Source of the DNA: Streptomyces spiralis
GTDB taxonomy: Bacteria; Actinomycetota; Actinomycetes; Streptomycetales; Streptomycetaceae
Reading direction: 5' to 3'
Length of the DNA: 64,000 bases
Assembly: GCF_014654675.1 (NCBI RefSeq)
Contig: NZ_BNBC01000009.1
Coordinates: forward strand, 146,464-210,463
The translations under genes and the position numbers were made by a program. The notes under the pieces were generated by a model. It made no database searches, was not told where the DNA came from, and saw only the letters and a program-made list of their open reading frames with translations. Shown one piece after another: positions 17,186-27,300 of the stretch. How positions within the stretch are numbered: position 1 is the first letter of the stretch; the number at the start of each line of letters is the position of its first letter.

Positions 17186-17934
17186 CTGTGCCTTCTCTCG
17201 AGGTCTCCGGCCTCGCCTTCGCCTACCCCGACGGGCACCAGGCCCTGTTCGGCGTCGACTTCTCCATCGCGCGCGGGGAGCGGGTGGCCCTGCTCGGCCC
17301 GAACGGCGCCGGGAAGACGACCCTCGTCCTGCATCTCAACGGCATCCTCGGGGGCGGGACGGGCACGGTGACGGTGGCCGGGCTGCCGGTCGGCAAGCGG
17401 CACATGGCCGAGATCCGGCAGAAGGTCGGCATCGTCTTCCAGGACCCGGACGACCAGCTGTTCATGCCGACGGTGCGGGAGGACGTGGCGTTCGGACCGG
17501 CGGCGGCCGGCCTGAAGGGACCGGAGCTCGAGCGGCGGGTGCGTTCGGCCCTGGAGCGGGTCGGCATGCAGGACTTCGCCGACCGCCCGCCGCACCACCT
17601 CTCCTTCGGCCAGCGCCGCCGGGTGGCCGTGGCGACGGTGCTCGCCATGGAACCGGAGATCCTGGTCCTGGACGAGCCGTCGTCCAACCTCGACCCGGCC
17701 TCGCGCCGCGAACTCGCCGACATCCTGCGCTCGCTGGACGTGACGGTGCTCATGGTCACCCACGACCTGCCGTACGCGCTGGAGCTGTGCCCGCGCTCGC
17801 TGATCCTGAGCGACGGGGTGATCGCGGCGGACGGCCCGACGGGCGAGCTGCTCTCCGACGACGCGCTGATGGGCGCCCACCGCCTTGAACTGCCGTTCGG
17901 CTTCGACCCGCGCTCGGTGACGGCGAGGACCTGA
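17182..17934 (+). CDS. cbiO: ECF transporter ATP-binding protein (CbiO/NikO)
   Basis: A 250-residue ABC ATPase that powers metal import. Walker A GPNGAGKTT (about residue 40), Q-loop FQDPDDQLF (about 87), signature LSFGQRRRVAVA (about 143) and Walker B ILVLDEPSSNLD (about 162) are all present; the DPDDQLF extension is typical of ECF ATPases. The GTG at 17182 forms a GTGA overlap with cbiQ and has GGGA 8 nt upstream; the ATG at 17173 is an alternative. Last gene of the operon. Confidence 0.94.
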   Translation: MTVPSLEVSGLAFAYPDGHQALFGVDFSIARGERVALLGPNGAGKTTLVLHLNGILGGGTGTVTVAGLPVGKRHMAEIRQKVGIVFQDPDDQLFMPTVREDVAFGPAAAGLKGPELERRVRSALERVGMQDFADRPPHHLSFGQRRRVAVATVLAMEPEILVLDEPSSNLDPASRRELADILRSLDVTVLMVTHDLPYALELCPRSLILSDGVIAADGPTGELLSDDALMGAHRLELPFGFDPRSVTART

Positions 17935-18044
17935 CCCCCGAGGAATCGCAGGCGGCACGCCTGTGTTGCACTCACTGTCGCAGGTGATGGACGGATACGA
18001 GCGCCGAGCGGCAAGTGGCGAGCGACAGCGACAGGAGTGCGGAC

Positions 18045-19256
18045 GTGGACGTGAACGGTGCGGTGGCCGAGGGCTTCGAGCCGGTCAGGGACGCGTTCGC
18101 GGGGAACTTCACCGCGCGGGGCGAGCGGGGCGCGGCGGTCGCGGTGTACCGGGACGGGCACAAGGTCGTCGACCTGTGGGCCGGGACCCGGGACGTGGAC
18201 GCCGTCGCCGACGGCACGGCGGACGGTACCGCGGGTGGTCCGGCCGGCGGTGCGGCGCCCTGGGAGCGGGGCACCGCGCAGATCCTGCGCTCGGCGACCA
18301 AGGGCGTCGCCGCCGCCGTGCTCCTGCTGCTGCACCAGCGCGGGGAGCTGGACCTGGACGCCCCGGTGGGCACCTACTGGCCCGAGTACAAGGCGGCCGG
18401 CAAGGAGCGGACGCTGGTGTGGCACCTCCTGGCCCACCGGGCGGGCGTGCCCGTGCTGGACCGGCCGCTCACGCCCGCGCAGGCCGCCGATCCGGTGCTC
18501 GGCGCGGAGGCGGTGGCGGCCCAGGCGCCCGTGTGGGAGCCGGGCGCGGACCACGGCTACCACGCGCAGACGTACAGCTGGCTGACGGGCGAGCTGGTGC
18601 TCAGGGTCACCGGCCGCACGATCGGCCAGTGGATCGCGGACGAGATAGCCGGGCCGGTCGGCGCGGACCTGTGGGTCGGCCTGCCGGAGGGCGAGGCGCC
18701 GCGCGTGGGCCGGGTGGGGCGCGTCGAGCCCCCGGCCACCGAGAGCGGCGCACTGCGGACCCGCCCCCGGCGTGCGGTCGCCGAGGCCTACGCCGACCCG
18801 TACTCCCTCACCCGCCGCGCCTTCGGCGCGATCACCCCGCAGCCCGACGAGAACGACCCCGCGTACAAGGCGGCCGTCCTGCCCGCCTCCAACGGCATCG
18901 CGACGGCCGAGGGCCTGGCCCGCTTCTACGCCTCGCTCATCGGCGAAGTGGACGGCGGGGTACGCCTGTTCACGCCGGAGACGGCGGCCCGCGCCCGCGC
19001 GGAGGCCTCGGCGGGCCCGGACCGCGTCCTCGTCGTCCCCACCCGCTTCGGCCTCGGCTACATGCTGCACGGCAGCGCGTCCCCGCTGCTCGCGCCGGGC
19101 TCCTTCGGCCACCCGGGCCGCGGCGGCGCGCTCGGCTTCGCCGACCCGGAGTCGGGCATCGCCTTCGGCTATGTCACCAACGGCTTCCGCACCAGTGTGA
19201 CGGCGGACCCGAGGGCCCAGGCGCTGGTACGGGCCGTGCGGGCGTCACTGGCGTAG
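18045..19256 (+). CDS. Beta-lactamase-fold serine hydrolase (family VIII esterase-like)
   Basis: A 403-residue class C beta-lactamase-like serine hydrolase, most likely an esterase of the EstB/family VIII kind. The nucleophile lies in LRSATKG (SxxK, about residue 87-90), and a Tyr-rich motif follows in GYHAQTYSW (about 170), where class C enzymes carry the catalytic YxN tyrosine. The GHPGRGG block near the C-terminus replaces the KTG triad, as in EstB-type esterases. No signal peptide is seen, so it is probably cytosolic. The GTG at 18045 has GGAG at 7 nt; an upstream ATG at 18015 has poorer spacing. Substrate unknown. Confidence 0.85.
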   Translation: MDVNGAVAEGFEPVRDAFAGNFTARGERGAAVAVYRDGHKVVDLWAGTRDVDAVADGTADGTAGGPAGGAAPWERGTAQILRSATKGVAAAVLLLLHQRGELDLDAPVGTYWPEYKAAGKERTLVWHLLAHRAGVPVLDRPLTPAQAADPVLGAEAVAAQAPVWEPGADHGYHAQTYSWLTGELVLRVTGRTIGQWIADEIAGPVGADLWVGLPEGEAPRVGRVGRVEPPATESGALRTRPRRAVAEAYADPYSLTRRAFGAITPQPDENDPAYKAAVLPASNGIATAEGLARFYASLIGEVDGGVRLFTPETAARARAEASAGPDRVLVVPTRFGLGYMLHGSASPLLAPGSFGHPGRGGALGFADPESGIAFGYVTNGFRTSVTADPRAQALVRAVRASLA

Positions 19257-19308
19257 GCACGGCGCCGGAACCGGACGCAGGGCTTTCAGCGGGGCCCCAG
19301 CAGGGTCT

Positions 19309-19584
19309 TCAGATGTGGATCGGCTGGGACGTGCGGCCCGACGCCTGGTCGATCTCCTCGTGCGCTTTGGTGAGAAGCTCCATGGCCAGCTCGTTCAGCG
19401 CGCGTGCCCCGGCGATCTCCTCGCCGACGCGTGGCTGATTGGAATCGGTGCGGTGCCTGCTTGCCCGCCCGTGCGACCGGACCTCGCTGCCGTCGGGCAG
19501 TCGCACCAGAGCCGCCGCCCGCGTGTGCTGGTCGTCCTCCTGGAACTCGAGCTCGACGTGCCATCCCACGGCAGTCATCATCAT
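19309..19584 (-). CDS. DUF1876 domain protein
   Basis: A 91-residue protein of the DUF1876 family (dsRBD-like fold), common in streptomycetes and without an established function. The family signature is visible: WHVELEFQEDDQHTRAAALVRL, DGSEVRSHGRASRHRTDSNQPRVGEEIAGARALNEL (a stretch with conserved H, G and P), then an amphipathic helix. Several ATGs cluster at the start (19590, 19584, 19581, 19578); 19584 is chosen because GGAGG is then 8 nt upstream. A second GGAGGTG lies a few bases further up. The gene stands between two unrelated genes. Confidence 0.82.
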   Translation of the reverse strand: MMMTAVGWHVELEFQEDDQHTRAAALVRLPDGSEVRSHGRASRHRTDSNQPRVGEEIAGARALNELAMELLTKAHEEIDQASGRTSQPIHI

Positions 19585-19697
19585 GACCATCACCTCCGGA
19601 ACACCTCCTTCCAGGGTGCTCCTTTCGCCGCCGACACGCAGCATCAGCCCCAACCCGCGGGCGGCGACCGGGCCCTGGCCCCAGGCGGCAGCCGGCC

Positions 19698-20543
19698 CTA
19701 ACCCGCGTGCAGCATCAGCCCGATGCCGACGACCAGCAGCCCGGCGGCCGCCAGGCGAGGGGCGCCGAAGCGCTCCTTGAAGAAGAGGGCGCCGATGGCG
19801 GCGCCGACGAGGATGGAGGACTCCCGCAGCGCCGAGACGGGGGCGAGGTCCGCCCTGGTCTGCGCCCACAGGACGAGGCCGTACGCCGTGACGGACAGGA
19901 CGGCACCGAGCAGGCCGAGCGCGGCGTGGGGACGCAGCGCGGCGACCGTCCGGGGGCGCAGGCGGTGGACGGCGTACGCCGGGATGACCAGGCCCTGGAC
20001 CGCCATCAGCCAGGCGATGTAGCCGAGGGGTGTGCCGGAGGCGCGGACGCCGAGGCCGTCGACGACCGTGTACGCCGCGATCGACAGCCCGGTGGCCAGC
20101 GCGGCCCCGACCGCCGCCCAGTTCGGCCGCCGTCCGCGCAGCCCCCACAGCGCGACCCCGGTCAGCCCCGCGCACGACAGCGCGATGCCCGCCGCGACCC
20201 AGCGGTCGGGCACCTCGTGCGCGAAGACGGCGGCCAGCACCGTGACGACGAGCGGTGCCGTGCCGCGCGCGATCGGATACGCCTGCCCGAAGTCACCGAG
20301 CCGGAACGACGTCATCAGCAGTGCGTAGTACACGATGTGGATGGCGGCCGACGCGCACAGGTACGGCCAGGCGCCCGCCGCCGGCACGGCGGTGAACGCG
20401 GCCAGGACGGCGCCGATCAGCAGCCCGCCGCCGGAGATCAGGGTGAACCCGACGAGCTTGTCCGGGATCCTGTGCGCGAGCGCGTTCCAGCAGGCATGCG
20501 TGACCGCGGCCACCAGCACGGCCGCCGTGACCAGCGGCGTCAC
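19698..20543 (-). CDS. EamA/DMT family transporter
   Basis: A 281-residue polytopic membrane protein with two EamA repeats of about five helices each, the drug/metabolite-exporter fold. Visible repeat landmarks are THACWNALAHR near the N-terminus, YPIARGTAPLVV (about residue 85) and the second-repeat ALRESSILVGAAIGALFFKERFG (about 235-257), which matches the conserved E-R motif of the family. The GTG at 20543 overlaps the ybaK-like stop (GTGA), so the two are co-translated. Substrate cannot be inferred; amino acids or drugs are usual in the family. Confidence 0.88.
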   Translation of the reverse strand: MTPLVTAAVLVAAVTHACWNALAHRIPDKLVGFTLISGGGLLIGAVLAAFTAVPAAGAWPYLCASAAIHIVYYALLMTSFRLGDFGQAYPIARGTAPLVVTVLAAVFAHEVPDRWVAAGIALSCAGLTGVALWGLRGRRPNWAAVGAALATGLSIAAYTVVDGLGVRASGTPLGYIAWLMAVQGLVIPAYAVHRLRPRTVAALRPHAALGLLGAVLSVTAYGLVLWAQTRADLAPVSALRESSILVGAAIGALFFKERFGAPRLAAAGLLVVGIGLMLHAG

Positions 20544-21055
20544 GCAGTGCGCTCGCGCACGTCCACGAGCGTGCCGCCGGCGTGGGCGACGAGCTCCTTC
20601 GGCTCCATCGGGAAGACGGTGTACGGAGTGCCGGCCGCCGCCCAGACGACGTCGTGGCCGAGCAGCCCCCGGTCGGCGAGCACCCGGGTGCGGGTACGGT
20701 GCCCGAACGGCGGCACGCCCCCGATGGCATACCCGGTGGTCTCCCGTACGACATCGGCCTTGGCGCGGCTGACCTTGCCCGCGCCCAGTTCCTCGCGGAC
20801 GCGCTCGACGTCCACCCGGGAGCCGCCGTCCATGAGCACCAGCACCGGCTCGCCGTCCACATCGAAGACCAGCGACTTGCAGATCTGGCTCAGCTCGCAC
20901 CCCACGGCCGCGGCGGCCTCGACGGCGGTCCGAGTGGCCTCGGGAAACCGGCGCACCTCACCGGCCAGCTCCCCGATCCCCATCTCCCGCAACGCCTCGA
21001 CGAACCTGGGGTGAGCTCCTGATCCTCCGGCGTCGGTGGTGGCAGTCGTCGTCAT
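20540..21055 (-). CDS. YbaK/EbsC family aminoacyl-tRNA deacylase
   Basis: A 171-residue single-domain editing protein of the YbaK/ProX class, which hydrolyses mischarged Cys-tRNA(Pro) or Ala-tRNA(Pro). The conserved lysine sits in ICKSLVF (about residue 51) and the GYAIGGVPPFGH loop (about 107-118) is diagnostic. The ATG at 21055 matches the usual N-terminus (TTTATTDAGGSGAHPRFVEAL); the longer frame to 21187 adds low-complexity sequence that contains the 21147-21192 hairpin and is rejected. Specificity within the family is not resolved by sequence. Confidence 0.9.
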   Translation of the reverse strand: MTTTATTDAGGSGAHPRFVEALREMGIGELAGEVRRFPEATRTAVEAAAAVGCELSQICKSLVFDVDGEPVLVLMDGGSRVDVERVREELGAGKVSRAKADVVRETTGYAIGGVPPFGHRTRTRVLADRGLLGHDVVWAAAGTPYTVFPMEPKELVAHAGGTLVDVRERTA

Positions 21056-21146
21056 GCCGGGCAGGCTAGCCCGCCGGCCGCACGGGTCACGAGCGAATTC
21101 CCCCCGGCGGGGCGAGGGCACGTGCGGCGAAGGCCGGTGAGGCGAA

Positions 21147-21192
21147 GGCCGGTGAGGGTGCAGCCCCGTCCCCACGGGCACCCTCACCGGCC
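21147..21192. terminator. Long hairpin between ybaK-like and MMPL genes
   Basis: A perfect 15-bp stem (21147-21161 with 21178-21192), loop 16 nt, lies just downstream of the leftward MMPL stop (21215). The left arm is part of a 15-bp tandem duplication (unit ggcgaaggccggtga, 21126-21155). Likely terminator for the tetR-MMPL unit. Confidence 0.6.
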
Positions 21193-21214
21193 GGTCGGCG
21201 AAGAGCCGTCCGCG

Positions 21215-23434
21215 TCAGACGCGGACCAACTCCCTGTCCTCGTCGAGGTCCTTGGGCCCGGAGCCCGGCTCCGTGCGCAGGCCCTCGCCCTCCACGTCCA
21301 CGTTCGGCAGGACCCGGTCCAGCCACTTCGGCAGCCACCAGGCCCTGCGGCCCAGCAGCGCCAGGACCGCCGGGACGACGGCCATGCGGACGATGAAGGC
21401 GTCGAAGAAGACCGCGATCGCCAGGCCGAAGCCGATCATCTTGATCATCGACTCGCTGGAGCCGATGAAGCCGGAGAAGACGGCGATCATGATGACCGCG
21501 GCGGCCGTGACGACGCGAGCGCCGTGCCGGAAGCCCGTCACGATCGCCTGGCCCGGCTTCTCGTCGTGGACGTAGGCCTCGCGCATCCGGGTCACGAGGA
21601 AGACCTCGTAGTCCATCGCCAGGCCGAAGACGACGCCCACCATGAAGATCGGCATCATCGACATGACCGGGCCGGTCTCCTCCACGCCCATCAGGCCGGA
21701 CAGCCAGCCCCACTGGAAGACCGCGACCACCGCGCCCAGCGCCGCCAGCACGCTCAGCAGGAAGCCGAGCGCCGCCTTCAGCGGGACCAGGAGCGAGCGG
21801 AAGACCACGATCAGCAGCAGGAAGGCCAGGCCCACCACCAGGGCCAGGTACGGGAAGAGGGCGTCGTTCAGCTTCTGCGAGACGTCGATGTTCATCGCCG
21901 TCGAGCCGGTGACCAGGACCTCGGCGTCCGTCTTGGCCTTGATCCCGGAGCCCGCGTCGCGGATGGCGTGCACCAGGTCCTCGGTGGTGGTCGAGGACGG
22001 CTTGGAGTTCGGGATCACGGTGACGGTCGCGGTGTCGCCCGCCTTGTTCGGCTGCGCCGGGGTGACCGTGACGACGTCCTTCAGGCCCTTGATGTCGTCG
22101 GTCACCCGGGTGAAGGCGGCCTTCGGGTCGTCGCTCTTCTTCGCGTCGACCACGACCATCAACGGGCCGTTGAAGCCGGGGCCGAAGCCCTCCGAGAGCA
22201 GGTCGTAGGCGCGGCGCTGGGTGGTGGAGACGGGCTGGGAGCCGTCGTCGGGCAGGCCCAGTTCGAGGGAGGCGGCGGGGACGGCGGCGGCGCCCAGGCC
22301 GATCACGCCGAGCAGCAGCACGGCGACGGGACGGCGGACGACGAAACTCGCCCAGCGGGTGCCCATGTTGGGCCGGGCCGCCTTCTTCGCGGCGCGGGCG
22401 CCGCCCAGCAGCCTGCTCTTCTGGCCGGCCGGCTTGACCCTGCGGCCCGCGTAGCCGAGCAGTGCCGGGATCATCGTCAGCGCGATGAGGACGGCGACGA
22501 CGACCGTGCCGGCCGCCGCGATGCCCATCTTGGTCAGCATCGGGATGTTGACGACGGACAGTCCGACCAGGGCGATGACGACGGTGAGGCCCGCGAAGAC
22601 CACCGCCGAACCCGCTGTGCCGACGGCCCGGCCGGCCGCCTCCTCGCGCTCGCGGCCCTCGGCGAGTTCGGCGCGGTAGCGGGAGACGATGAACAGCGCG
22701 TAGTCGATGCCGACCGCGAGGCCGATCATCGTGGCCAGGGTGGAGGTGGTGGTGCCCAGGTCGAGAGCGTGGGCGAGGGCGGTGACCGTCGAGACGCCGA
22801 TGCCCACGCCGATGATCGCGGTCAGCAGCGGCAGCCCGGCGGCGAGCAGCGAGCCGAAGGTGATGACGAGCACGACGGCGGCGATGGCGATGCCGATGAC
22901 CTCGGTGGCGCCGGTCTCGGGCGCGGCGCTCAGCGCGTCACCGCCGATCTCCACGGTCAGCCCGGCGTCCCGCGCGTCCTTCGCGGCGTCCTCCAGGGCG
23001 GTGCGCGAGGAGTCCTCCAGCTCCATGCCGGAGACCTTGTACTTCACCGAGGCGTAGGCGATGGTGCCGTCCTTGCTGACGGCGTGTCCGGTGTAGGGGT
23101 CGGCGACGGAGGCGACCTCGGAGCCGTGGGAGAGCTCCTTGACCGTCTTGTTCACGGTCGCCTTGTTGCCGGCGTCCGTCATCTTCTCGCCGCCCGGCGC
23201 CTTGAACACCACCCGGGCGGTGGCCCCGTCGGCGCTCGCGCCCGGGAACCGCTGCTCCAGCAGGTCGAAGGCCTTCTGCGCCTCGGTGCCGGGGATGGAG
23301 AAGGAGCTGTTGCCCGCGGGGGGCGCGGAGGCGGCGCCGACGCCGGCGAGCGTCAGCAGCGCCACCCAGATCAGCGCGACGAAGTGCCGTCGCCTGAAGG
23401 CGAGGCGTCCTAGTTTGTACAGGAACGTGGCCAC
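21215..23434 (-). CDS. MMPL/RND family efflux transporter
   Basis: A 739-residue inner-membrane protein of the MMPL branch of the RND superfamily, proton-driven exporters of lipids or drugs. Twelve helices arranged as two repeats are predicted: one helix, a ~150-residue external loop, then five helices, repeated. Both halves carry the diagnostic Asp-Tyr proton-relay pair (GLAVGIDYALFIVSR, about 225; GVVFGLAMDYEVFLVTR, about 615). It follows a tetR gene by 114 bp on the same strand, and two operator-like sites precede that tetR, so a TetR-controlled efflux pair is the natural reading. Substrate unknown. Confidence 0.92.
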   Translation of the reverse strand: MATFLYKLGRLAFRRRHFVALIWVALLTLAGVGAASAPPAGNSSFSIPGTEAQKAFDLLEQRFPGASADGATARVVFKAPGGEKMTDAGNKATVNKTVKELSHGSEVASVADPYTGHAVSKDGTIAYASVKYKVSGMELEDSSRTALEDAAKDARDAGLTVEIGGDALSAAPETGATEVIGIAIAAVVLVITFGSLLAAGLPLLTAIIGVGIGVSTVTALAHALDLGTTTSTLATMIGLAVGIDYALFIVSRYRAELAEGREREEAAGRAVGTAGSAVVFAGLTVVIALVGLSVVNIPMLTKMGIAAAGTVVVAVLIALTMIPALLGYAGRRVKPAGQKSRLLGGARAAKKAARPNMGTRWASFVVRRPVAVLLLGVIGLGAAAVPAASLELGLPDDGSQPVSTTQRRAYDLLSEGFGPGFNGPLMVVVDAKKSDDPKAAFTRVTDDIKGLKDVVTVTPAQPNKAGDTATVTVIPNSKPSSTTTEDLVHAIRDAGSGIKAKTDAEVLVTGSTAMNIDVSQKLNDALFPYLALVVGLAFLLLIVVFRSLLVPLKAALGFLLSVLAALGAVVAVFQWGWLSGLMGVEETGPVMSMMPIFMVGVVFGLAMDYEVFLVTRMREAYVHDEKPGQAIVTGFRHGARVVTAAAVIMIAVFSGFIGSSESMIKMIGFGLAIAVFFDAFIVRMAVVPAVLALLGRRAWWLPKWLDRVLPNVDVEGEGLRTEPGSGPKDLDEDRELVRV

Positions 23435-23548
23435 GTGGGCGTACTCCCGGTCAGGTCGTTGGGGTGGAACTGGGCAGGGGTGATCAGCCCGACGACGTGA
23501 GCGGAGACGTCAGAAGGTGGGCTTGCTGGGGAGGTCTCGGGAGAGGTG

Positions 23549-24190
23549 TCAGACGGTGGGCGCGCCGAGGGCGGGGAGGACCACGGCGTCGATGTAGGAA
23601 CGAAGGAAGGCCTGGGTCGGCGGCTGGTCCTCGATCAGCGCGCGGACGACGAACCCGCCGGCCAGCATGTGCACCACGAAGTCCAGCGCGGGACAGTCCT
23701 CGCGGATCTCGCCCCGGTCGACGGCGCGCCGCAACAGCCGCTGGAACTCGGCCATCTCCGGCTCGATGAGCTGTTCCCGGAACGCCTGCCGGAGGTCGTC
23801 GTTGCTGTGCATCGCCATGGCCAGGCCCCGCATCAGCGCGGAGTTCTGTGCCATGCCGCAGTCGTCCTCGCGGGAGACCAGGGCGTGCAGGTCGCTGCGG
23901 AGCGACCCGGTGTCGATCTGGTCCAGCTGTCCGGGCTTGCTGTGCCGGACGGCCCTGACGACCAGCTCGGCCTTGCCGCCCCACTGGCGGTAGAGCGTGG
24001 CCTTGCTGGACCGGGTCCGGGCGGCGACGGCGTCCATGGTGAGGGCGTCGTAGCCGACCTCGCGGAGCAGGTCGAGCACGGCCTCGTACAACTCGGCCTC
24101 ACGCTCGGGCGTGATCCGGCTCCGGCGCCCCGGTGCGAGCACCGGCTCCACTGGAGCGGCTGCCGCCGCGCCCTTGGACGCCTCGGTCAT
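23549..24190 (-). CDS. TetR family repressor of the MMPL pump
   Basis: A 213-residue TetR-type regulator. The N-terminal helix-turn-helix is clear (LTMDAVAARTRSSKATLYRQW, residues about 50-70, split here by function: recognition helix SKATLYRQ) and is followed by an all-helical ligand-binding domain typed TetR_C. It lies immediately upstream of, and co-directional with, the MMPL transporter gene. Two related operator-like sequences (24212-24276) sit upstream of its start, consistent with autorepression. Confidence 0.9.
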   Translation of the reverse strand: MTEASKGAAAAAPVEPVLAPGRRSRITPEREAELYEAVLDLLREVGYDALTMDAVAARTRSSKATLYRQWGGKAELVVRAVRHSKPGQLDQIDTGSLRSDLHALVSREDDCGMAQNSALMRGLAMAMHSNDDLRQAFREQLIEPEMAEFQRLLRRAVDRGEIREDCPALDFVVHMLAGGFVVRALIEDQPPTQAFLRSYIDAVVLPALGAPTV

Positions 24191-24211
24191 CCCGCCCGCC
24201 TTTCCGCTTGT

Positions 24212-24276
24212 CGAACGACACGGTTTCGTACGGAACGAATGTAGCGCAGCGCTTCAACGAAACGAAACCGTTTCGT
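24212..24276. promoter_or_regulatory. Twin operator-like sites upstream of tetR
   Basis: The word GTTTCGTACG occurs twice on the + strand, at 24223-24232 and 24270-24279. The second copy completes a perfect 15-bp palindrome, ACGAAAC-C-GTTTCGT (24262-24276); the first is an imperfect version of the same palindrome (24216-24229). Both lie between the leftward tetR start (24190) and the rightward tricorn start (24349), so one regulator may control both directions. Confidence 0.6.
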
Positions 24277-24348
24277 ACGTGTGGTGGGTCACGTCTGTCG
24301 GATCCGCATAAACGGCACAAGTTGCTGCGCTGGATGGGCGGGCGAAGC

Positions 24349-27300
24349 ATGGGGGAGGTGAGCTATCTGCGCCTGCCGCATCTCAGCGGCGATCTGCTGT
24401 GTTTCGTGGCCGAGGACGACCTCTGGCTGGCGCCGCTCGACGGAGCGGAGCGTGCCTGGCGGCTCACCGTGGACCGCACCAAGACCGGCCACCCCCGCTT
24501 CTCCCCCGACGGCCGCCACATCGCCTACACGAGCTGGCGGAGCCTCGCGCCCGAGATCCACCTCGTGCCGGTGGACGGCGGTCCGGGCCGGCAGCTGTCG
24601 TACTGGGGCAGCACCGACACCCAGGTGTGCGGCTGGGCCCCGCCCGACGAGCACGGCCACACCGAGATCCTCGCCGTCACCTCGCACGGCGAGCCGTTCT
24701 CGTACTTCACCTGGGCCTACAAGGTCGACACCGACGGCTCCCCCGGCCGCAAACTGCCCTGGGGGCCGGTCGCCGACCTCCAGGTCGCCGACCTCGACGG
24801 TGAACGCAAGAGCCTGCTGCTGACCGGCACCCCGCCGCACGAACCGGCCTCCTGGAAGCGCTACCGGGGCGGCGCCACGGGCCGGCTGTGGCTGCACGGA
24901 AAGCGGCTCCTCGCCGACATCGACGGCCATCTGGCCTGCCCCATGTTCGTCGGCGGCCGGATCGCCTTCCTCTCCGACCACGAGGGCGTCGGCAACCTCT
25001 ACTCGTGCGCCCACGACGGCTCCGACCTGCGCCGCCACACCGACCACGACGCCTTCTACGCCCGGCACGCCGCCAGCGACGGACAGCGGGTGGTGTACCA
25101 GTGCGCGGGCGACCTGTGGATGGTCGACGACCTGTCCCCCGACTCTGTGCCGCACCGGCTCGACGTACGGCTGAGCGGGCCGCGCGCGGGCCGCCGCCGC
25201 TACCCGGTGCCCGCCGCCCAGAACCTGGACGGCCTCTCCGTCGACGAGACCGGCCGGGCCAGCGCCGTCGTCGTACGCGGCTCCCTGTACTGGCTGACCC
25301 ACCGCGACGGCCCCGCGCGCACCCTCACCGACACGCCGGGCGTCCGCGTCCGGCTCCCGGAGATGCTCGGCGCGAGCGGCCGGATCGCCTACGTCACCGA
25401 CGCCGACGGCCCGGACGCCGTCGAGATCACCTACCTGCCGCGCGCCACCGGCCCCCACCCACCGCGCCGGCTCGCCTCCGGGCAGCTGGGCCGGGTGCTG
25501 GAGACGGCCTCCGACTGCGAGGGCGAACGGCTTGCCCTGGCCTCCCACGACGGCCGGCTGCTGCTGCTCGACGTGCCCGAGGACGCCGAGAGCTCCGAGG
25601 ACCCCGAGCACTCCGGCGGGACCGTCACCGAACTCGTCCGGTCCGACAACGGACCCGTGCGGGACCTCGCCTTCTCCCCGGACGGGGCGTGGCTGACCTG
25701 GTCGCACCCCGGCATCGGCCGCTCGCTCAGGCAGATCAAGGTGGCCCGGATCAAGGACCGGCTGATCGTGGACGTCACCGACGGCCGCTTCGAGGACGAG
25801 AACCCCGTCTTCACCCGGGACGGCCGCTATCTGGCGTTCCTGTCCTGGCGCGGCTTCGACCCGGTGTACGACGTGCACACCGGCGACCTGTCCTTCCCGC
25901 TGGGCTGCAAGCCCTACCTCGTCCCGCTGTCCTCCGCCACCCCCTCCCCCTTCGCGCTCAACCCCGAGGGCCGCCCGGCGGCCGGCGGGCTGGACCCCGT
26001 GGAGGACGAGGAGACCGGCGAGGCGGGCGCGGTGACCGTGGAGGTGGAGGGGCTGGCGAGCCGGGTCACTCCGTTCCCGGTGACCGCCTCCAAGTACTCG
26101 GCGCTCTGCCCGGTCGCGGGCGGCGGCCTGGTCTGGCTGCGCTGGCCGATCTCGGGCGCGCTGGGCGAGACGTTCGTGAACCCGGACGACATCACCGGCC
26201 GGCCGACGCTGGAGTTCTTCAACATCACCAAGGCGAAGAAGTCCGAACTCGTCGGCCACCTCGACTCGTTCGCGATCAGCGGCGACGGCACCCGGCTGGT
26301 CGTCGTCGACGAGGGCGACCTGCGCGCGGTGCCGTCCACCGAGATCGGCGACAGCGACACCACGACCTGGATCGACCTGCGCCGGATCATGCACGTCGTC
26401 GACCCGGGCGCCGAGTGGCGCCAGTCCTACGAGGAGGCCGGCCGGCTGATCCGCGCCTACTACTGGGACCCGGACATGTGCGGCATCGACTGGGACGCCG
26501 TTCTCGCCCAGTACCGCCCGCTGGTCGAACGGGTCGCCTCCCCCGACGAGTTCGCCGACCTGCTCCGCGAGGTGCTCGGCGAGCTCGGCACCTCCCACGC
26601 CTACGTCGCCGCCGCCCGCCGCAACGAGGGCCCCGCGCACTACCAGCGCTGGCAGGGCCTGCTCGGCGCCAACCTCGTGCACCGCGACGCCGGCTGGGTG
26701 GTCAGGCGGATCCTGCCCGGCGACTCCTCCGACTCCCGGGCCCGTTCACCGCTGGCCGGCGCGGGCATCCGCGAGGGCGCCGTGCTGACCCATGTCGACG
26801 GCCGCCCGGTGGACCCGGTGACGGGCCCTTATCCGCTGCTGGCCGGCTCCGGCGGTACGACGGTGGAGCTGACCTTCGGGCCCCCCGACGGCGACGGGCC
26901 GCCGCGCCGGGTCGCCGTCGTCCCGCTGATCGACGACCGGCCGCTGCGCTATCAGGACTGGGTGGCCAAACGCCGTGCGGTGGTGCGCGAGTTGAGCGGA
27001 GGCCGCTGCGGCTATCTGCACATCCCCGACCTGGGCGGCTCCGGCTGGGCGCAGTTCAACCGGGACGTGCGCATGGAGATCTCCCGGCCGGCGCTCATCG
27101 TCGACGTGCGCGGCAACGCGGGCGGCCACATCAGCGAACTGGTCATCGAGAAGCTGACCCGGACGATCCTCGGCTGGGACCTCACCCGCAACGCCCAGCC
27201 GGTGTCGTACACCTCCAACGCGCCCCGGGGCCCGATAGTGGCCCTCGCGGACGAGGCGACCTCCTCCGACGGCGACATGATCACGGCGGCCTTCAAGCTG

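Noticed and set aside
24289..26682. 797-residue open frame antisense to the tricorn gene
   Set aside because: A GC-bias shadow: Val/Gly/Asp/Arg-rich, no domains and no ribosome-binding site, while the + strand encodes clear propeller and protease motifs.
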